DNA from: Adiantum capillus-veneris | Taxonomy: Eukaryota; Streptophyta; Polypodiopsida; Polypodiales; Pteridaceae | Reading direction: 5' to 3' | Length of the DNA stretch: 64,000 nucleotides | Assembly: GCA_014529385.2 (NCBI GenBank) | Contig: CM043959.1 | Location: forward strand, 54,254,253 to 54,318,252 | Shown: in pieces, positions 45,901 through 57,362 of the stretch | Layout of the letters: each line of letters opens with the position of its first letter | Numbering within the stretch: position 1 is the stretch's first letter | Program-made: the position numbers and the translations under genes | Notes under the pieces: model-generated | What the model was told of the DNA's origin: nothing | The model's input: the letters and a program-made list of their open reading frames with translations, nothing else | The model's database searches: none

Positions 45901-46209
45901 TGAAGGCTTGCTTTGATTTGGATAAATGAAATTAACCTTAATCTAGGCTCTGTGTAGATGGATCAGCATGTGTGGACAGGTCAGCAGGTCGGCAAAATTA
46001 GTAGGTCAACGAAATCAGCACAATCTGCCTCTCGGATGCAGGTCGACAGGAGCTGGCGAAAACCACCATGTGCCTCACGCAGAGATGATGAGCTCGGGCG
46101 TATAAGGGCAAGGCTCTTGTATTAACGCCCCCCCATAAGGCCGCCCTCGCCAAATGGGAGACGTGAGGAGAAGTGTAGAGAAGTGTAGGGTTAGGGTTTT
46201 GGCAGTGGC

Positions 46210-46212
<3 letters not shown>

Positions 46213-46270
<58 letters not shown>
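46213..46270 (+). repeat. (GA)n microsatellite
   Basis: About 29 AG/GA units. Confidence 0.95.
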
Positions 46271-46275
<5 letters not shown>

Positions 46276-46925
46276 TGCTACAATACGTGAACACCTCATG
46301 GAGACTTCGCCAGCGATGACGTTTCATCATACCATGGAAGTTGTGGTGCCAACTTCCAAGGTATTGTCATTGATAGTGGACTAATCCAAGCATTAGTAAT
46401 TAGGCATAGCTGAAAACTGGTATAGAGCAAACAGATCATGATTTAGGTAGACTATATTAAACATAAAAATATGGCTCCATTGATGGCCTTGATTAAGAAG
46501 CAGTTTGAGGTTTGCAACAACGTGTACAAGAGCCTTCACCTCAGCAAACTTGGAAACTACTCCCCTTCTATCAAGCAGCTTTTGCCGCTTGCTCCCTCAC
46601 AAAATACATAGAGGATACACAAGCTTCTTTGAAACCTAAGGATAGTTTGGGCGGGGATGAAACCTCTATTGAAAGGCAAACATCACTGGCATAATAACAA
46701 AGAGAAGGTAACGGCAAGAGAAACAAAGCTAAATGCCTTGTACACATGCACCATTTTGTCCAATTGTAGTTTAAACTTGCAACCTACAGGCTAGTCCTTG
46801 CCCGATGTTGAACATAAACTATAAAATGCAAATAAGGTAACACTACATAATAAATTTTGCAATCCATGGCACTGTGTACAAAAAACAATTTGATAACGAA
46901 CTTTCACAATAAGCGAATAACCACA
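46271..46925 (+). other. Intergenic, nothing recognised
   Basis: A 45-codon frame from about 46471 (MAPLMALIKKQFEVCNNVYK) and an overlapping frame from 46512 have no recognisable family. No RNA gene or element end seen apart from the abrupt start of E3 LTR sequence at 46926. Confidence 0.4.
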
Positions 46926-47006
46926 TTACCCCCCATGCATAGGAATCTTCTCAAGCAACTTCTTCATTAAATGTGACAAGTACCTCAAGTACCTTAGTCA
47001 TCAAGC
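46926..47006 (-). repeat. E3 left LTR, fragment 1
   Basis: Matches 58384-58464 of the right LTR (CCCATGCATAGG onward, ending at GTCATCAAGCA). About 60 bp found after this point in the right LTR are missing before fragment 2. Confidence 0.85.
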
Positions 47007-48112
47007 AAAAAAAAGATGGTACATACCGTATGTGTGTGGACTATCGAGCACTAAACCATATCACTATCAAAAACAGATTTCCCGTGCCTCGGGTAGAAGA
47101 TTTGTTTGATAAGCTACAAGGCTCTACCTACTTCAGTAGGATTGACCTTAAGAGTGGCTATCATCAAATAAGGATAGTGGATGAAGATATCCTAAAGACC
47201 GCGTTTCGCACAACATTTGGTCTTTATGAATATCTAGTCATGCCTTTTGGCTTGACTAATGCACCAGCTACTTTCAATCATCTCATGGAGAAAATTTTTA
47301 GACCATATCGTAAATTCACTGGAGTGTTCTTTGATGATATCATCATCTACTCCAAGTCTTTGGAGGAACATAAGCAACATCTCCAAGTGATTTTTCAAGC
47401 CTTCAGGGAGAACAAACTTTTTCTCAACCAAAAGAAAAGTGAATTCTTCCTTCAAGAGATTCAATATCTAGGTCATATTATCTCTCACGATGGTATTCGT
47501 ATGGATCCATCAAAGTTAGAGGTAATAAAATCATGGCCTAAACCAAGGAATCTACATGAGCTAAGAAGCTTTATTGGTATGTGTGCATATTATAGACGCT
47601 TCATAGCAAAATTCTCTCAAGTAGCAGGACCACTACACGACTTAACAAAGAAGAACGTTAAGTTTGTATGGACTGCTAAGGAGCAAAATGCTTTTGAAAA
47701 ACTCAAAGAGAAGCTTACTTCCCAACCAGTCCTCGTGCTTCCGGATCTCTCAAAGCCATTTGAGGTCCAATGTGATGCTTGTGGTGATTGCCTTGGAGCG
47801 GTTTTGCTTCAAGAAGGGCATGCCATAGCATATGAGAGCCGAAGGCTCAATAGTGATGAACGAGTCTTGGGCATTTATGAGAAAGAGCTTTTAGCTGTTC
47901 TACATGCCCTAGACACATGGAAGCACTACCTATTGGGGACTCCATTTATCCTACGAACCGACCACCAAAGTCTCAAGTATTTCATGACGCAAACCAAGCT
48001 TTCCGAAAAACAAATGAGGTGGGCAAATTTTCTTTCGCAATTTAATTTCCATATTGCTCACATAGCTGGTAAGCACAATCACGACGACCAAAAGTTAATG
48101 CGGTGTCTATAG
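46973..48112 (+). pseudogene. E4 RT and RNase H, fused to LTR-derived codons
   Basis: A 379-residue open frame. The first about 12 codons come from E3 LTR sequence, then RT begins at [20 protein letters not shown]. It has [58 protein letters not shown], and RNase H with FEVQCDACGDCLGAVLLQEG, RLNSDERVLGIYEKELLAV and RTDHQSLKYF. It ends at AGKHN, where about 20 bp including the ADALARRP codons of E3 are deleted, shifting frame. No ATG is needed by the family here; the first codon is GTG. Confidence 0.88.
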
Positions 48113-49578
48113 CTACTCACAATGATCTATCCTCTATGATAGATGAGTATGCTACTGACCCTGACTTTAGAGACATAATGTCAGCCCTTGCTTTGGGGAA
48201 GAAAGAGGAACCATTCACCTTGCAGGATGGTTATCTTCTCCACGGCAATATGCTATGTGTTACCCATTCCCTTCGTGAGAAGGTTATGTATGAATCCCAT
48301 GCTCCTCCATATGCAGGGCATAGAGGTATTCAACCTACTCTCCGAGGAGTAGAGACGTATTTCTATTGGCCTACCATGAAAGTGGACATACAAGAGTATG
48401 TTTCAAAATGTGTAGTATGCCAAAAGACCAAGTATGATAGAGGGAAGCAGCTTGGATTACTCCAGCCATTGCCTATTCCAAATTCACCATGGGAGAGTAT
48501 ATCCATGGATTTCATCTTTGGATTGCCCAAGTCTATCCATGGGAATACAGGAATATGGACAATAGTTGACAGGTTTAGCAAGCAAGCACATTTTATTCCT
48601 GTCAAAAAGACTATTAAGGCACATCAAATGGCAACTCTCTTCATATCTCAGATTTTCAAGCACCATGGATTACCCACATCCATCGTGTCAGATAGAGATC
48701 CTAGAATGACCAGTAATTTCTGGAAAGGTCTCTTTGAAAATCTAGGAACAAGATTGAATTTCTCTTCGGCCTATCACCCACAAACGGATGGCCAAAGTGA
48801 GATAGCCAATCTTACGATACTCGATCTACTCAAAACTTATGTTACCGAAGTAGATCAACGCTCACAATGGGAAAAGTATTTACCGCTAGTAGAGTATGCC
48901 TACAATAATACTGTACATACTTCTACGGGGAAAGCACCTTTTGAGATCATAGAGGGAAGACCTAAAAGTCCCTTGCTACTGAAAGTACATGGGAAGATCT
49001 TCGCCGCCGATGAGTATAGCCGTGACCTACAAGAATCTTTTCAAAATATTAGGGAGGCTATAGCCATCTCTCAACAAAGGCAAAAAGCTGCTGTTGATAA
49101 GCACAGAAGAGCCTTAATGTTCAACGAAAATGATTGGGTCTTACTCAAGTTTCCTAAGGCTCGATTAAGGCAAACGACGGGCAAAAATCCTACGGGCCAT
49201 CAAAAGTATTATGCTAAACTAGCAAAAAGATACTATGGTCCTTTCCAAATCTTGAAGCCTATCAATGAGACGGCTTATCAACTCAAGTTGCCCAACCATT
49301 GGCTTATACACAATGCCTTTCATGTAAGCCTACTTAAGCCCTACAAAGGAGAGCCACCAATTGAACCAATTATTGAAGACCCTCCCGAAGTCGAAGACCA
49401 AGAAGAGGTGCTACAACCTGAAGCTGTCCTTCGGCATGAAGACAAGGTACTACGACATGGTAAGATAATCCGATGGTATCTTATTAAGTTCAAAAATTAT
49501 CCTTTTGAAGATGCTAAATGGATGCAAGGAGTACAACTTAAGGATAGTATGAACCTTGTCGATGCTACATTAGAGTAA
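48103..49578 (+). CDS. E4 integrase with chromodomain-like tail, open frame
   Basis: 491 residues without a stop. Residues about 65-110 form the zinc-binding domain (HAPPYAGHRGI, then KCVVCQKTKYDRG). The core has ISMDFIFGLP (Asp), SIVSDRDPRMTS (Asp) and HPQTDGQSEIAN (Glu). YYGPFQILKPINETAYQLKL is the GPY/F-type module near residues 365-385. The last 50 residues (LIKFKNYPFEDAKWMQGVQL) resemble a chromodomain, which in chromoviruses guides integration to marked chromatin. The frame probably was continuous with RT-RNase H before the small deletion near 48080. Best-preserved copy in the window. Confidence 0.92.
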   Translation: MSIATHNDLSSMIDEYATDPDFRDIMSALALGKKEEPFTLQDGYLLHGNMLCVTHSLREKVMYESHAPPYAGHRGIQPTLRGVETYFYWPTMKVDIQEYVSKCVVCQKTKYDRGKQLGLLQPLPIPNSPWESISMDFIFGLPKSIHGNTGIWTIVDRFSKQAHFIPVKKTIKAHQMATLFISQIFKHHGLPTSIVSDRDPRMTSNFWKGLFENLGTRLNFSSAYHPQTDGQSEIANLTILDLLKTYVTEVDQRSQWEKYLPLVEYAYNNTVHTSTGKAPFEIIEGRPKSPLLLKVHGKIFAADEYSRDLQESFQNIREAIAISQQRQKAAVDKHRRALMFNENDWVLLKFPKARLRQTTGKNPTGHQKYYAKLAKRYYGPFQILKPINETAYQLKLPNHWLIHNAFHVSLLKPYKGEPPIEPIIEDPPEVEDQEEVLQPEAVLRHEDKVLRHGKIIRWYLIKFKNYPFEDAKWMQGVQLKDSMNLVDATLE

Positions 49579-49938
49579 GCAAATGTACAAATTTCTTTTA
49601 AATGACTCATGTTTTTGTCTTATATGACTAGTCCTCTTTTTTAATTGTGCACAAATTTAACTAGTATGCATGCTTAGAATCATGTTTGTGATGACGACGT
49701 CTCTCAAACACCAAGTAGAATTTGTCACTCTACTTTGGGAGAATGAAATGGACTAAAGAGCAGACATGCTTGCGGCAGCTATGTCTCCCAAACACCAAAT
49801 GGATTAGTCACCCATCTTGGAAAGATGTCGTAGGGTAAAAAAGGGATCCTCTACCCGCTAAGTACGATTGACTAATGACTAAGCCTTATCTCTTCTACCT
49901 CATAGTCGAGGACGACTATGATTTCAAGAGAGAGGTAA
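49579..49938 (+). other. E4 3' untranslated region and polypurine tract
   Basis: 360 bp, no gene; ends with CAAGAGAGAGGTAA directly before the LTR TGTCATAAAATCC. Confidence 0.8.
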
Positions 49939-51557
49939 TGTCATAAAATCCAATATCTAACCAACCCAAATGATTTTCTCATATTAAATTGATCACTTAA
50001 TGTGGGAGAATAAACGGGAACAAGTGTTAAGATATAGATATGTGCTTATAGATCTATCTCAACACGGGGCCAATAGTAAAGGGGCCCAAATGGGAGATGG
50101 TCTATCAAGAGCAAGGCTAACCAATGGAGCATAAGACCTTAGGGTTAGCTTCATTGAAGACCTCCAATAATGTGTGAAAAAGTCCTTTGACCTTAGGTAA
50201 GCTAGGGCTGATAAGCTAGGGCTGAGCTTGAGGTGGGAACCCGGCCCAAGCTCGAGGTGCTTGACCTGCTTGAGGTGCTTGTCGTGCTTGAGGTGTTTGT
50301 CCTGCCTGAGGTGCTTGATTAAGGTGCTTGAGGTGCTTGACTTGCCGCTTGATTAAGGTGCTTGAGGTGCCTTGACATGCTTGCCTGAGATGCTTGTGGG
50401 AATACCCCCTAGTCCAAGTGCTTTGTCATGCTTGATGACTAAGGTGCTTGAGCTCCTAAAGTCAAAAATATCCCTACAAGGAGGGGGGCGAGCCTACAAG
50501 GGGGGGGGGATGAGAGAGAACACACACACACACACACAAGGGAAGCCCCAGCTTGAAGAGGCAGCAAGGACACTTGTCAAGTTCCTCCTCATGTTGCCCT
50601 CATGGTGTGCTTGAAGCCTATTGGTTGGCCACCCAAGGGGTCCAATGATAATTTAGGATATTTAATTAATTGATTTTGCATTTATCAAGTCCTCTCTCTC
50701 AAAGGGGAAAGGGGGACACTTGTCCCAAGGCTACCCCTGTTGCTTGTAATGGCTCCTGCTTGTGATTGGCTAGGCCTGGAGGGGTCCAATGAGCTTCAAG
50801 CATGAGCTACAAGGGGGGGGTCGACCCAAGCAAGCTAGGGGGGTGCTTAGGGGGTATACTCACCCACACACACTCACAAACACTCTCATTGTGTGCTATG
50901 CAAAGTGCAAGAGCTCCCTCTCCAAGCAAGTAGAGGTTGAGAGCCTACACCAACACTCTTGGCTATGGAGTGCAAATCCAACCAAGAGCCATGCTTCAAT
51001 GCTTGAGCTTGTCATCTCCTTCTTCTTCATTACTATGCTATTATGTATGCTAGCTCAAGAGTTATGATAAGTGAGGAACTAGCTCTTTCTCGTATGAATT
51101 GTTTCTTCTTCCTCTTCCCTACCCTCATTCCCTGCTAGCTCTCTCCACCTTCGAAGGTGTTTGAGGTCTTGGGACTGAGGCTTGGTATAGTTAAAGCTTT
51201 CTTCAAGTTTAGGTTATGCTATGATGGTGATGCATGAAGCTTTCCATCTTCATTGCTTCACCTAGGTCACAAGGAACACAAAGAATGTATTGTAACAAGT
51301 CTCTCTTTATGGGAGAAATCATAATACAAATGCCTATTGGAGGGGGGACCGGCTCCACATAAATCCGGTCCTCAACTGTTGTCATGTTCTCTAAATTCTC
51401 TCTCTTGCAAAAGTATTGTCTATGCCAAGTTAACTAATTGCTATGATTATGTTGCTATATTCAATTATGTCTACCCGCTATGCTCACAAAATCATTTCTT
51501 GAAAGTATTCTCATTAAATTCCACTACTCTCAAATTGAATAGGCAAATTCCATTACA
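49939..51557 (+). repeat. E4 3' LTR
   Basis: 1619 bp, TGTCATAAAATC to TTCCATTACA. It contains a degenerate tandem array of GCTTGAGGTGCTTG words at about 50230-50450 and an (AC)n run near 50520-50538. Confidence 0.88.
50230..50460 (+). repeat. Degenerate 19-20 bp tandem array in E4 LTR
   Basis: Repeated GCTTGAGGTGCTTG(A/T)CCTGC-type words, imperfect spacing. E3's LTR has a related but different array (58516, 58561, 58641). Confidence 0.7.
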
Positions 51558-51865
51558 TAAGTTTAGGTCCGGTTCCCACCTCAAGCTCAGCCCTAGTTTG
51601 CGTAAGGTCAAAGGACTTTTAGCACTAACCATTGGAGGTCTTTAATGAAGTTAACCCTAAGGTCTTTTAAGCTTCATTAGTTAACCTTGCTCTTTGACAG
51701 ACCATCTCTAATTTGGGCCCCTTTACCATTGGCCCCATGTTGAAATAGATCCGTAAGCACATGTCTATATTCTAACCCTTGTTCCCGTTTATTATCCCAT
51801 ATTAAATGATCAGTTTAATATGAGAAATTCATTTGGGTTGGTTAGATATTAGATATTTAATGACA
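51558..51865 (-). repeat. E3 left LTR, fragment 2
   Basis: Resumes at TAAGTTTAGGTC and ends TTTAATGACA, matching the end of the right LTR at 58943-58947. Followed by TTACCTCTCTCTTG, complement of the polypurine tract. Confidence 0.88.
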
Positions 51866-52632
51866 TTACCTCTCTCTTGAAATCATAGTCGTCCTCGACT
51901 ATGAGGTAAAAGAGATAAAGTCATAGTCATTAGTCAATTTGTCTTAGCGGGTAGAGGATCCCTTTTTACCCTACGACATCATTCCAAGATGGATGACTAA
52001 TCCATTTGGTGCTTGGGAGACATAGCTGCCGCAAGCATGTCTGCTCTTTAGTCCATTTCATCCTCCCAAGTAGAGTGACAAATTCTACATGGTGTTTAAG
52101 AGATGTTGTCATCCCAAACATGATTCTTAGTATGCATACTACTTAAATTTGTGCACAATAAAGAGAGAATTAGTCTTATAAGACAAAAACATTGATCATT
52201 TAAAAGAAACATGTGCATTTGGTTACTCTAATGTAGCATTGTAAGCGTTGACAAGGTAAGCTGGATTCCTTGCATCCATCTAGCATCTTCAAAAGGATAA
52301 TTTTTGAACTTAATAAGATACTGTTGGAAAATCTTACCATGTCGTAGTACCTTGTCTTCATGCCGAAGGATAGCTTCGGGTTGTAATGCCTCTTCTTGAT
52401 CTTCGATTTCGGGAGGGTCTTCAATAATTGGTTCATTTGGAGGCTATCCTTTGTAGGGCTTGAGTAGGCTCACATGAAAAGCATTGTGTATGAGCCAATA
52501 GTTAGGTAACTTGAGTTGATAAGCCACGTCATTGATTGGCTTTAAATTTTGAAAAGGACCATAGTATCTGTTTGCTAGTTCAGCATAATACTTTTGATGG
52601 CCCATAGGATTTTTGCCCGTCGTTTGCCTCAA
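51866..52632 (-). pseudogene. E3 3' end, integrase C-terminus and chromodomain-like tail
   Basis: 52444-52632 encodes [20 protein letters not shown] and [20 protein letters not shown], the GPY-type module. The tail down to about 52255 is in another frame and matches E4's chromodomain-like end. 51866-52250 is non-coding. A TGA just upstream, at KA*LRQT where E4 has Arg, is a CGA-to-TGA change. Confidence 0.8.
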
Positions 52633-53928
52633 TCAAGCCTTAGGAAACTTAAGTAAGACCCAATCATTTTCTTTGAACGTTAAGGCCCTTTTGTGCTTGT
52701 CAGCAGCAGATTTTTGCCTTAGTTGGGAGATGGATATAGCCTCCTTAATCTTTTGAAAAGATGTTTGTAGGTCACGGCTATACTCATCGGTAGCAAAGAT
52801 CTTCCCGTGTACTTTAAGTAGCAAGGGACTTTTAGGTCTTCCCTCTATGATTTCAAAAGGTGCTTTTCCCGTAGAAGTATGGATAGTATTATTATACGCA
52901 TACTCTACAAGAGGTAAGTACTTTTCCCATTTTGAGCATTGATCTACTTCTGTAACATAGGTCTTTAGTAGATCAAGAATCGTAACATTGGCTATCTCAC
53001 TTTGGCCATCCGTTTGTGGGTGATAGGCCGAAGAGAAATTCAATCTTGTACCTAGATTTTTGAAGAGACCTTTCAAAAAATTACTGGTCATTCTAGGATC
53101 TCTATCTGACACGATGGATGCTGGCAATCCATGGTGTTTGAAAATCTGTGATATGAAGAGAGTTGCCATTTGGTGTGCCTTAATAGTCTTCTTAACAAGG
53201 ATAAAGTGTGCTTGCTTGCTAAACCTGTCAACTATTGTCCATATTCCCGTATTCCCATGGATAAATTTTGGTAATCCAAAGATAAAATCCATGGATATAG
53301 TCTCCCATGGTGAATTAGGAATTGGCAATGGCTGGAGTAATCCAGGTTGCTTCCCTCTATCATACTTGGTCTTTTGGCATACTACACATTTTGAAACATA
53401 CTCTTGTATGTCCACTTTCATGGTAGGCCAATAAAAGTACGTCTCTACTCCTCGAAGAGTAGGTTGAATGCCTCTATGCCCCGCATAGGGAGGAGCATGG
53501 GATTCATACATGACTTTCTCACGAAGGGAGTGGGAAACACATAGCCTATTTCCATGGAGAAGATAACCATCCTGCAAGGTGAATGGTTCCTCTTTCTTCC
53601 CCAAAGCAAGGGCTGACATTATGAGTTTAAAGTCAGGGTCAGTAGCATACTCATATATCATAGAAGATAGATCATTGTGAGTTGCTATTGACACAGCATT
53701 AACTTTTGGTCGTCGTGCAAGTGCATCAGCCAATTGAATGTGCTTACCAGCAATGTGAGCAATGTGGAAATTAAATTGTGAAAGAAAATTTGCCGACCTC
53801 ATTTGTTTGTCGAAAAGCTTTGTTTGTGTCATGAAGTACTTGAGACTTTGATGGTCTGTTCGTAAGATAAATGGAGTCCCCAATAGATAGTGCTTCCATG
53901 TGTCTAGGGCATGTAGAACAGCTAACAA
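52633..53928 (-). pseudogene. E3 RNase H end and integrase
   Basis: A 431-residue open frame: LLGTPFILRTDHQSLKYF (RNase H), AGKHIQLADALARRPKVNAV, zinc region HAPPYAGHRGI and KCVVCQKTKYDRG, core ISMDFIFGLP, IVSDRDPRMTS, HPQTDGQSEIAN. All catalytic residues kept. Bounded by a stop at each end (TGA at 52630-52632 and TAG near 53936). Nearly identical to E4 over the shared part. Confidence 0.9.
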
Positions 53929-53937
53929 CTCTTTCTC

Positions 53938-55012
53938 CTAAATGCCTAAGACCCGTTCATCCATGTTGAGCCTTCGGCTCTCATATGCTATGGCATGCCC
54001 TTCTTGAAGCAAGACTGCTCCAAGGCAATCACCACAAGCATCACATTGAACCTCAAATGGCTTTGAGAGATCCAGAAGCATAAGGATGAGTTGGGAGATA
54101 AGCTTCTCTTTGAGCTTGTCAAAAGCACTTTGCTCCTTAGCATTCCATGAATACTTAATGTTTTTCTTTGTTAAGTCATGTAATGGTCTTGCTATTTGAG
54201 AGAATTTTGCTATGAAGCGTCTATAGTATGCACACATACCAATAAAGATTCTTAGCTCACATAGATTCCTTGGATTAGGCCATGCTTTTATTACCTCCAA
54301 CTTTGATGGACCATACGGATGCCATCTCGAGAGATAATATGACCTAAGTATTGAATCTCTTGAAGGAAAAATTCGCTTTCTTTTGATTGAGAAAAAGCTT
54401 ATTCTCCCTTAATGCTTGAAAAATCACTTGGAGATGTTGCTTGTGTTCCTCCAAGGAATTGGAGTAGATGATGATATCATCAAAGAACACTCCAGTGAAT
54501 TTGCGACAGGGTCTAAAAATTTTCTCCATTAATCGATTGAATGTAGCTGGTGCATTAGTCAAGCCAAAAGGCATGACTAGATATTCATAAAGACCAAACG
54601 TTGTACGAAACGCGGTCTTTAGGATATCTTCATTCACTATCCTTGTTTGATGGTAGCCACTTTTAAGGTCAATCCTATTGAAGTAGGTAGAGCCTTGTAG
54701 CTTATCAAACAGATCTTCTACCCAAGGTATGGGAAATCTGTTTTTGATAGTGATATGGTTTAGTGCACGATAGTCCATACACATGCGGTATGTACCATCT
54801 TTCTTTTGCACTAAAAGGACTGGAGAGCAAAAGGGAGAGGATCTAGGCCTCACCATTCCTTTGTCTACGAATTCTTGTACTTGCCTCATGATCTCCTCTT
54901 GTTGATCATAGGGAGGTTTGTTAGGCGGTGAGCTTCCTGATAGGAGCTCAATTCGATGGTCATCATCCCCTCGTTTTTTAGGTAAGTCCATAGGGATATC
55001 ATCAATGAACAC
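53938..55012 (-). pseudogene. E3 RT and RNase H N-terminal part
   Basis: 54344-55012 holds the linker [55 protein letters not shown] (usually SRID and QIR), [16 protein letters not shown] and [12 protein letters not shown] frameshift near 54343 leads to 53938-54300 with FIGMCAYYRRFIAKFSQIAR and FEVQCDACGDCLGAVLLQEG. Confidence 0.88.
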
Positions 55013-55039
55013 ATCTTGGAATCCTTTTAGAAAGTTAGA

Positions 55040-55520
55040 TAAGTCTAACTCTTCTTTGATGAAACATTAGGACCTTTTAAGGATTCTTTGACAAAAATCA
55101 TGTACGAAGAAACTGAGTTTTTCATTGATTTATCAAGGACAAGAGGATTTACAAGTGGTATAGTACGACCAAACTCATTAGCATCTATTTACATATTCTT
55201 TCCCCTGTAGGTGAAGTAGATTCTCCTTTCAGGGAACTTCATGTTGGCAGCCACGCGGTTGAACCATGGTATCCCTAGGATAGCATCCTCATGTTGGAGA
55301 GGAGAGATGAAGAAGTCTTCTTTGTCAACATAGCTTTGGACATGAAGCCTCAACTTCCCAATCACGGGAGTAACAGAGGCTTGTTGTCCCTTGAAAGCGG
55401 CATTGGCAGTTACAACATCTCCCATGTCAAAAGCTTGAATGCCCAACTTGGTGGCCAACTCCATTGATATGAAGTTGAGAGTAGAACCAGGGTCAAACAA
55501 GATGAAAGAATCATGCTCCC
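55040..55520 (-). pseudogene. E3 protease
   Basis: 55189-55500 encodes MFDPGSTLNFISMELATKLG, the retropepsin-like active-site block with D-P-G, and DAILGIPWFNRVAANMKF. A TAA lies near 55188; the linker to RT follows in broken form. Cleaner than the E1 copy, whose Gly is changed. Confidence 0.82.
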
Positions 55521-56654
55521 TTACCTTTCCCCAAGCATAGGAGAGAGGTGATCCTTTGCAATGAGTATCTTCTTTTGGAGCTTCGATAGTGGAAGCTCTA
55601 GGAGTCTCATTGCGAGCATTTCTTTTGGGGCAAGAACGATAGCCATGTCCTTGCTCCCCACACTCAAAACATTTGTGATCCTTGCAAAAAGTTTCAATCT
55701 CTTCAGGAGAGAGTTTATTCTTACCTTTGTAAACTCCTTTCTCCTTGGATCGATTTTGTTGTTGTTGTTGGAATGGCCGTGGGAGAAATTTTGGGCATAA
55801 ATTTTTTCCTTTGCATCACTTTTGTCTTTATTTTCCATGGGTTTGACATTCCGTCTAACCCCTTGTTGGAAATTGATGCGTGAAGCAACCATGGTATGGT
55901 GGATTACTTCGCTGATAGAGTCAATCCGTTGAGAGTTGACATACTCGGTCATCTCTTCAGGTAATCCTGCACAAAATTATTGTTTTTGCTCAGCAAAATC
56001 TATCTTTTGAAAGACAATAGCCTTGAGATGTAAATCCCAAAACTTGTCCACATATTTGTGGATAGACTCATGAGAGAGAAGCCTTAAACCCGTCATTCGG
56101 TGAGCACTTTTTCCTTGCATCACTTGCAAGGAATTGCTTCATGATGGAAACTCGTAGAGTTTCCCATGTCTTTGGGGCTTTACCATTGCCTCGAAGGCTA
56201 GCCCACCATTGACGATCCGATTTTTGGAAGTGTATAGCTACATGGCGTAGCTTGGAGGACTCCGTGAATCCTTCGTCTCCAAAGGCCGCATCAAATTGTT
56301 GGATGAAGGCCAATACTTTGTCGGTAGCACCAAAGGTGGCATCATAGGTGAGAAAAGAGATACTCTTTCCTCCCTCTTTGAACTTCTTGAGCTTTTGTGA
56401 CCTTCGCCATGCAGGGTAAGATTTGCGATGTCCTCCCCTCTTATATTCTCTAGGAGAATAGCCATAGCTTTCATCGGTAGAGGAGGAAGGTGAAGAAGAA
56501 GGAGAAGAGGGTAACCTCTTTCTTCCCCTTTTCTTCCTTGGTTTCCTCTCTTCCCTTTTGGACTGACGAGGAAAATGGGTTAACCATTTCCTCTTGGGAG
56601 GAGTTGGCGATCATTTAGTCCTCCTTCTTCGTGGAGCCACGTCTTCGGAGGAAT
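55521..56654 (-). pseudogene. E3 gag, central and C-terminal parts
   Basis: 55521-55952 covers the capsid end and basic linker, with the knuckle in a shifted frame (ECGEQGHG). 56068-56313 encodes FIQQFDAAFGDEGFTESSKL and FQKSDRQWWASLRGNGKAPK (capsid-like). About 56300-56650 has the Arg/Ser-rich module in partly shifted frames. Confidence 0.82.
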
Positions 56655-56924
56655 TTAGGGATTCATTGCTTTCTTGATCTTTGGATTCCTCCTCTCGTAT
56701 GGGAGAGAGTCTTCTTTTGGGGGTCTCTTTAAGAGGTCTCGTAAGCTCTCTCTCTCCTCTTGGAGAGGAAAGGAAATCCCATAAGCATGACGTTGTTGAG
56801 TAACTTCGGCTTGCAAAGTGGGGTTGCCAATAGCTTGTTGCAACCTAGTGACAAGATAATTAACAAACATGGGGCCATCATCATTGTCACCTTCATGTGA
56901 AAAATCAAAGTTATCAATGTTCAT
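56655..56924 (-). pseudogene. E3 gag N terminus
   Basis: ATG at 56924: MNIDNFDFSHEGDNDDGP, FVNYLVTRLQQAIGNPTLQ, AYGISFPLQEERESLRDLLK, to a stop at 56655. Includes the segment deleted from E1 at the E2 insertion (about the last 30 codons). Confidence 0.8.
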
Positions 56925-57349
56925 TCTCCTCTCTTAGTTATTGTCAGCATGCTAATTAAACTTATGTGTTTACTTAGTGCATGCTTTGGCAATTCAAAAC
57001 CTTAGCTACTACTCCTCTTAGCCTTTAAAAATAGGCACTTAAGTATCTACACCCACGGCTCGAATTGGTTAATTATAAAGAGTAGTGGAGTGAGTCTAAC
57101 ATAGCGAAGTTGTCGAGGGATAGCTCCTTTCGGACTTCTTATGGCTCAATAATGGTAAAGCCGTAGGCAAGTCTAAAGACTCCATTATTAAGACCAAAGC
57201 TCCTGAGGTGTGCACCATATTCCACATAGTGGGCTCAACAAAACCGATAATAGACCCTAAACCCACTTACCCTAATATAATTAACAAAAACAACCATTAA
57301 TAGGCTACTTAAGGACCTCTCTTCTTAAGAAAGAAAAGAGAAACCAAAT
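56925..57349 (-). other. E3 leader
   Basis: Non-coding, with the conserved stem AATAATGG (57148-57155) and CCATTATT (57182-57189). Confidence 0.7.
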
Positions 57350-57361
57350 GCTCTGATACCA
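57350..57361 (-). promoter_or_regulatory. E3 primer binding site (tRNA-Met)
   Basis: GCTCTGATACCA on the plus strand, adjacent to the LTR at 57363. Confidence 0.88.
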
Positions 57362-57362
57362 A

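Larger units (their letters stand above)
47007..51557 (+). mobile_element. Gypsy E4 (chromovirus), 5'-truncated, in E3 LTR
   Basis: Plus strand. It starts inside RT at KKDGTYR, with no 5' LTR, gag or protease, and continues through RNase H, integrase and chromodomain-like tail to a polypurine tract and full 3' LTR (49939-51557). It has the most intact pol of the family here. The break lies in an A-run shared by both partners. Confidence 0.88.

Noticed and set aside
46154-46384. Arg-Glu repeat frame
   Set aside because: Produced by the (GA)n tract at 46213-46270.
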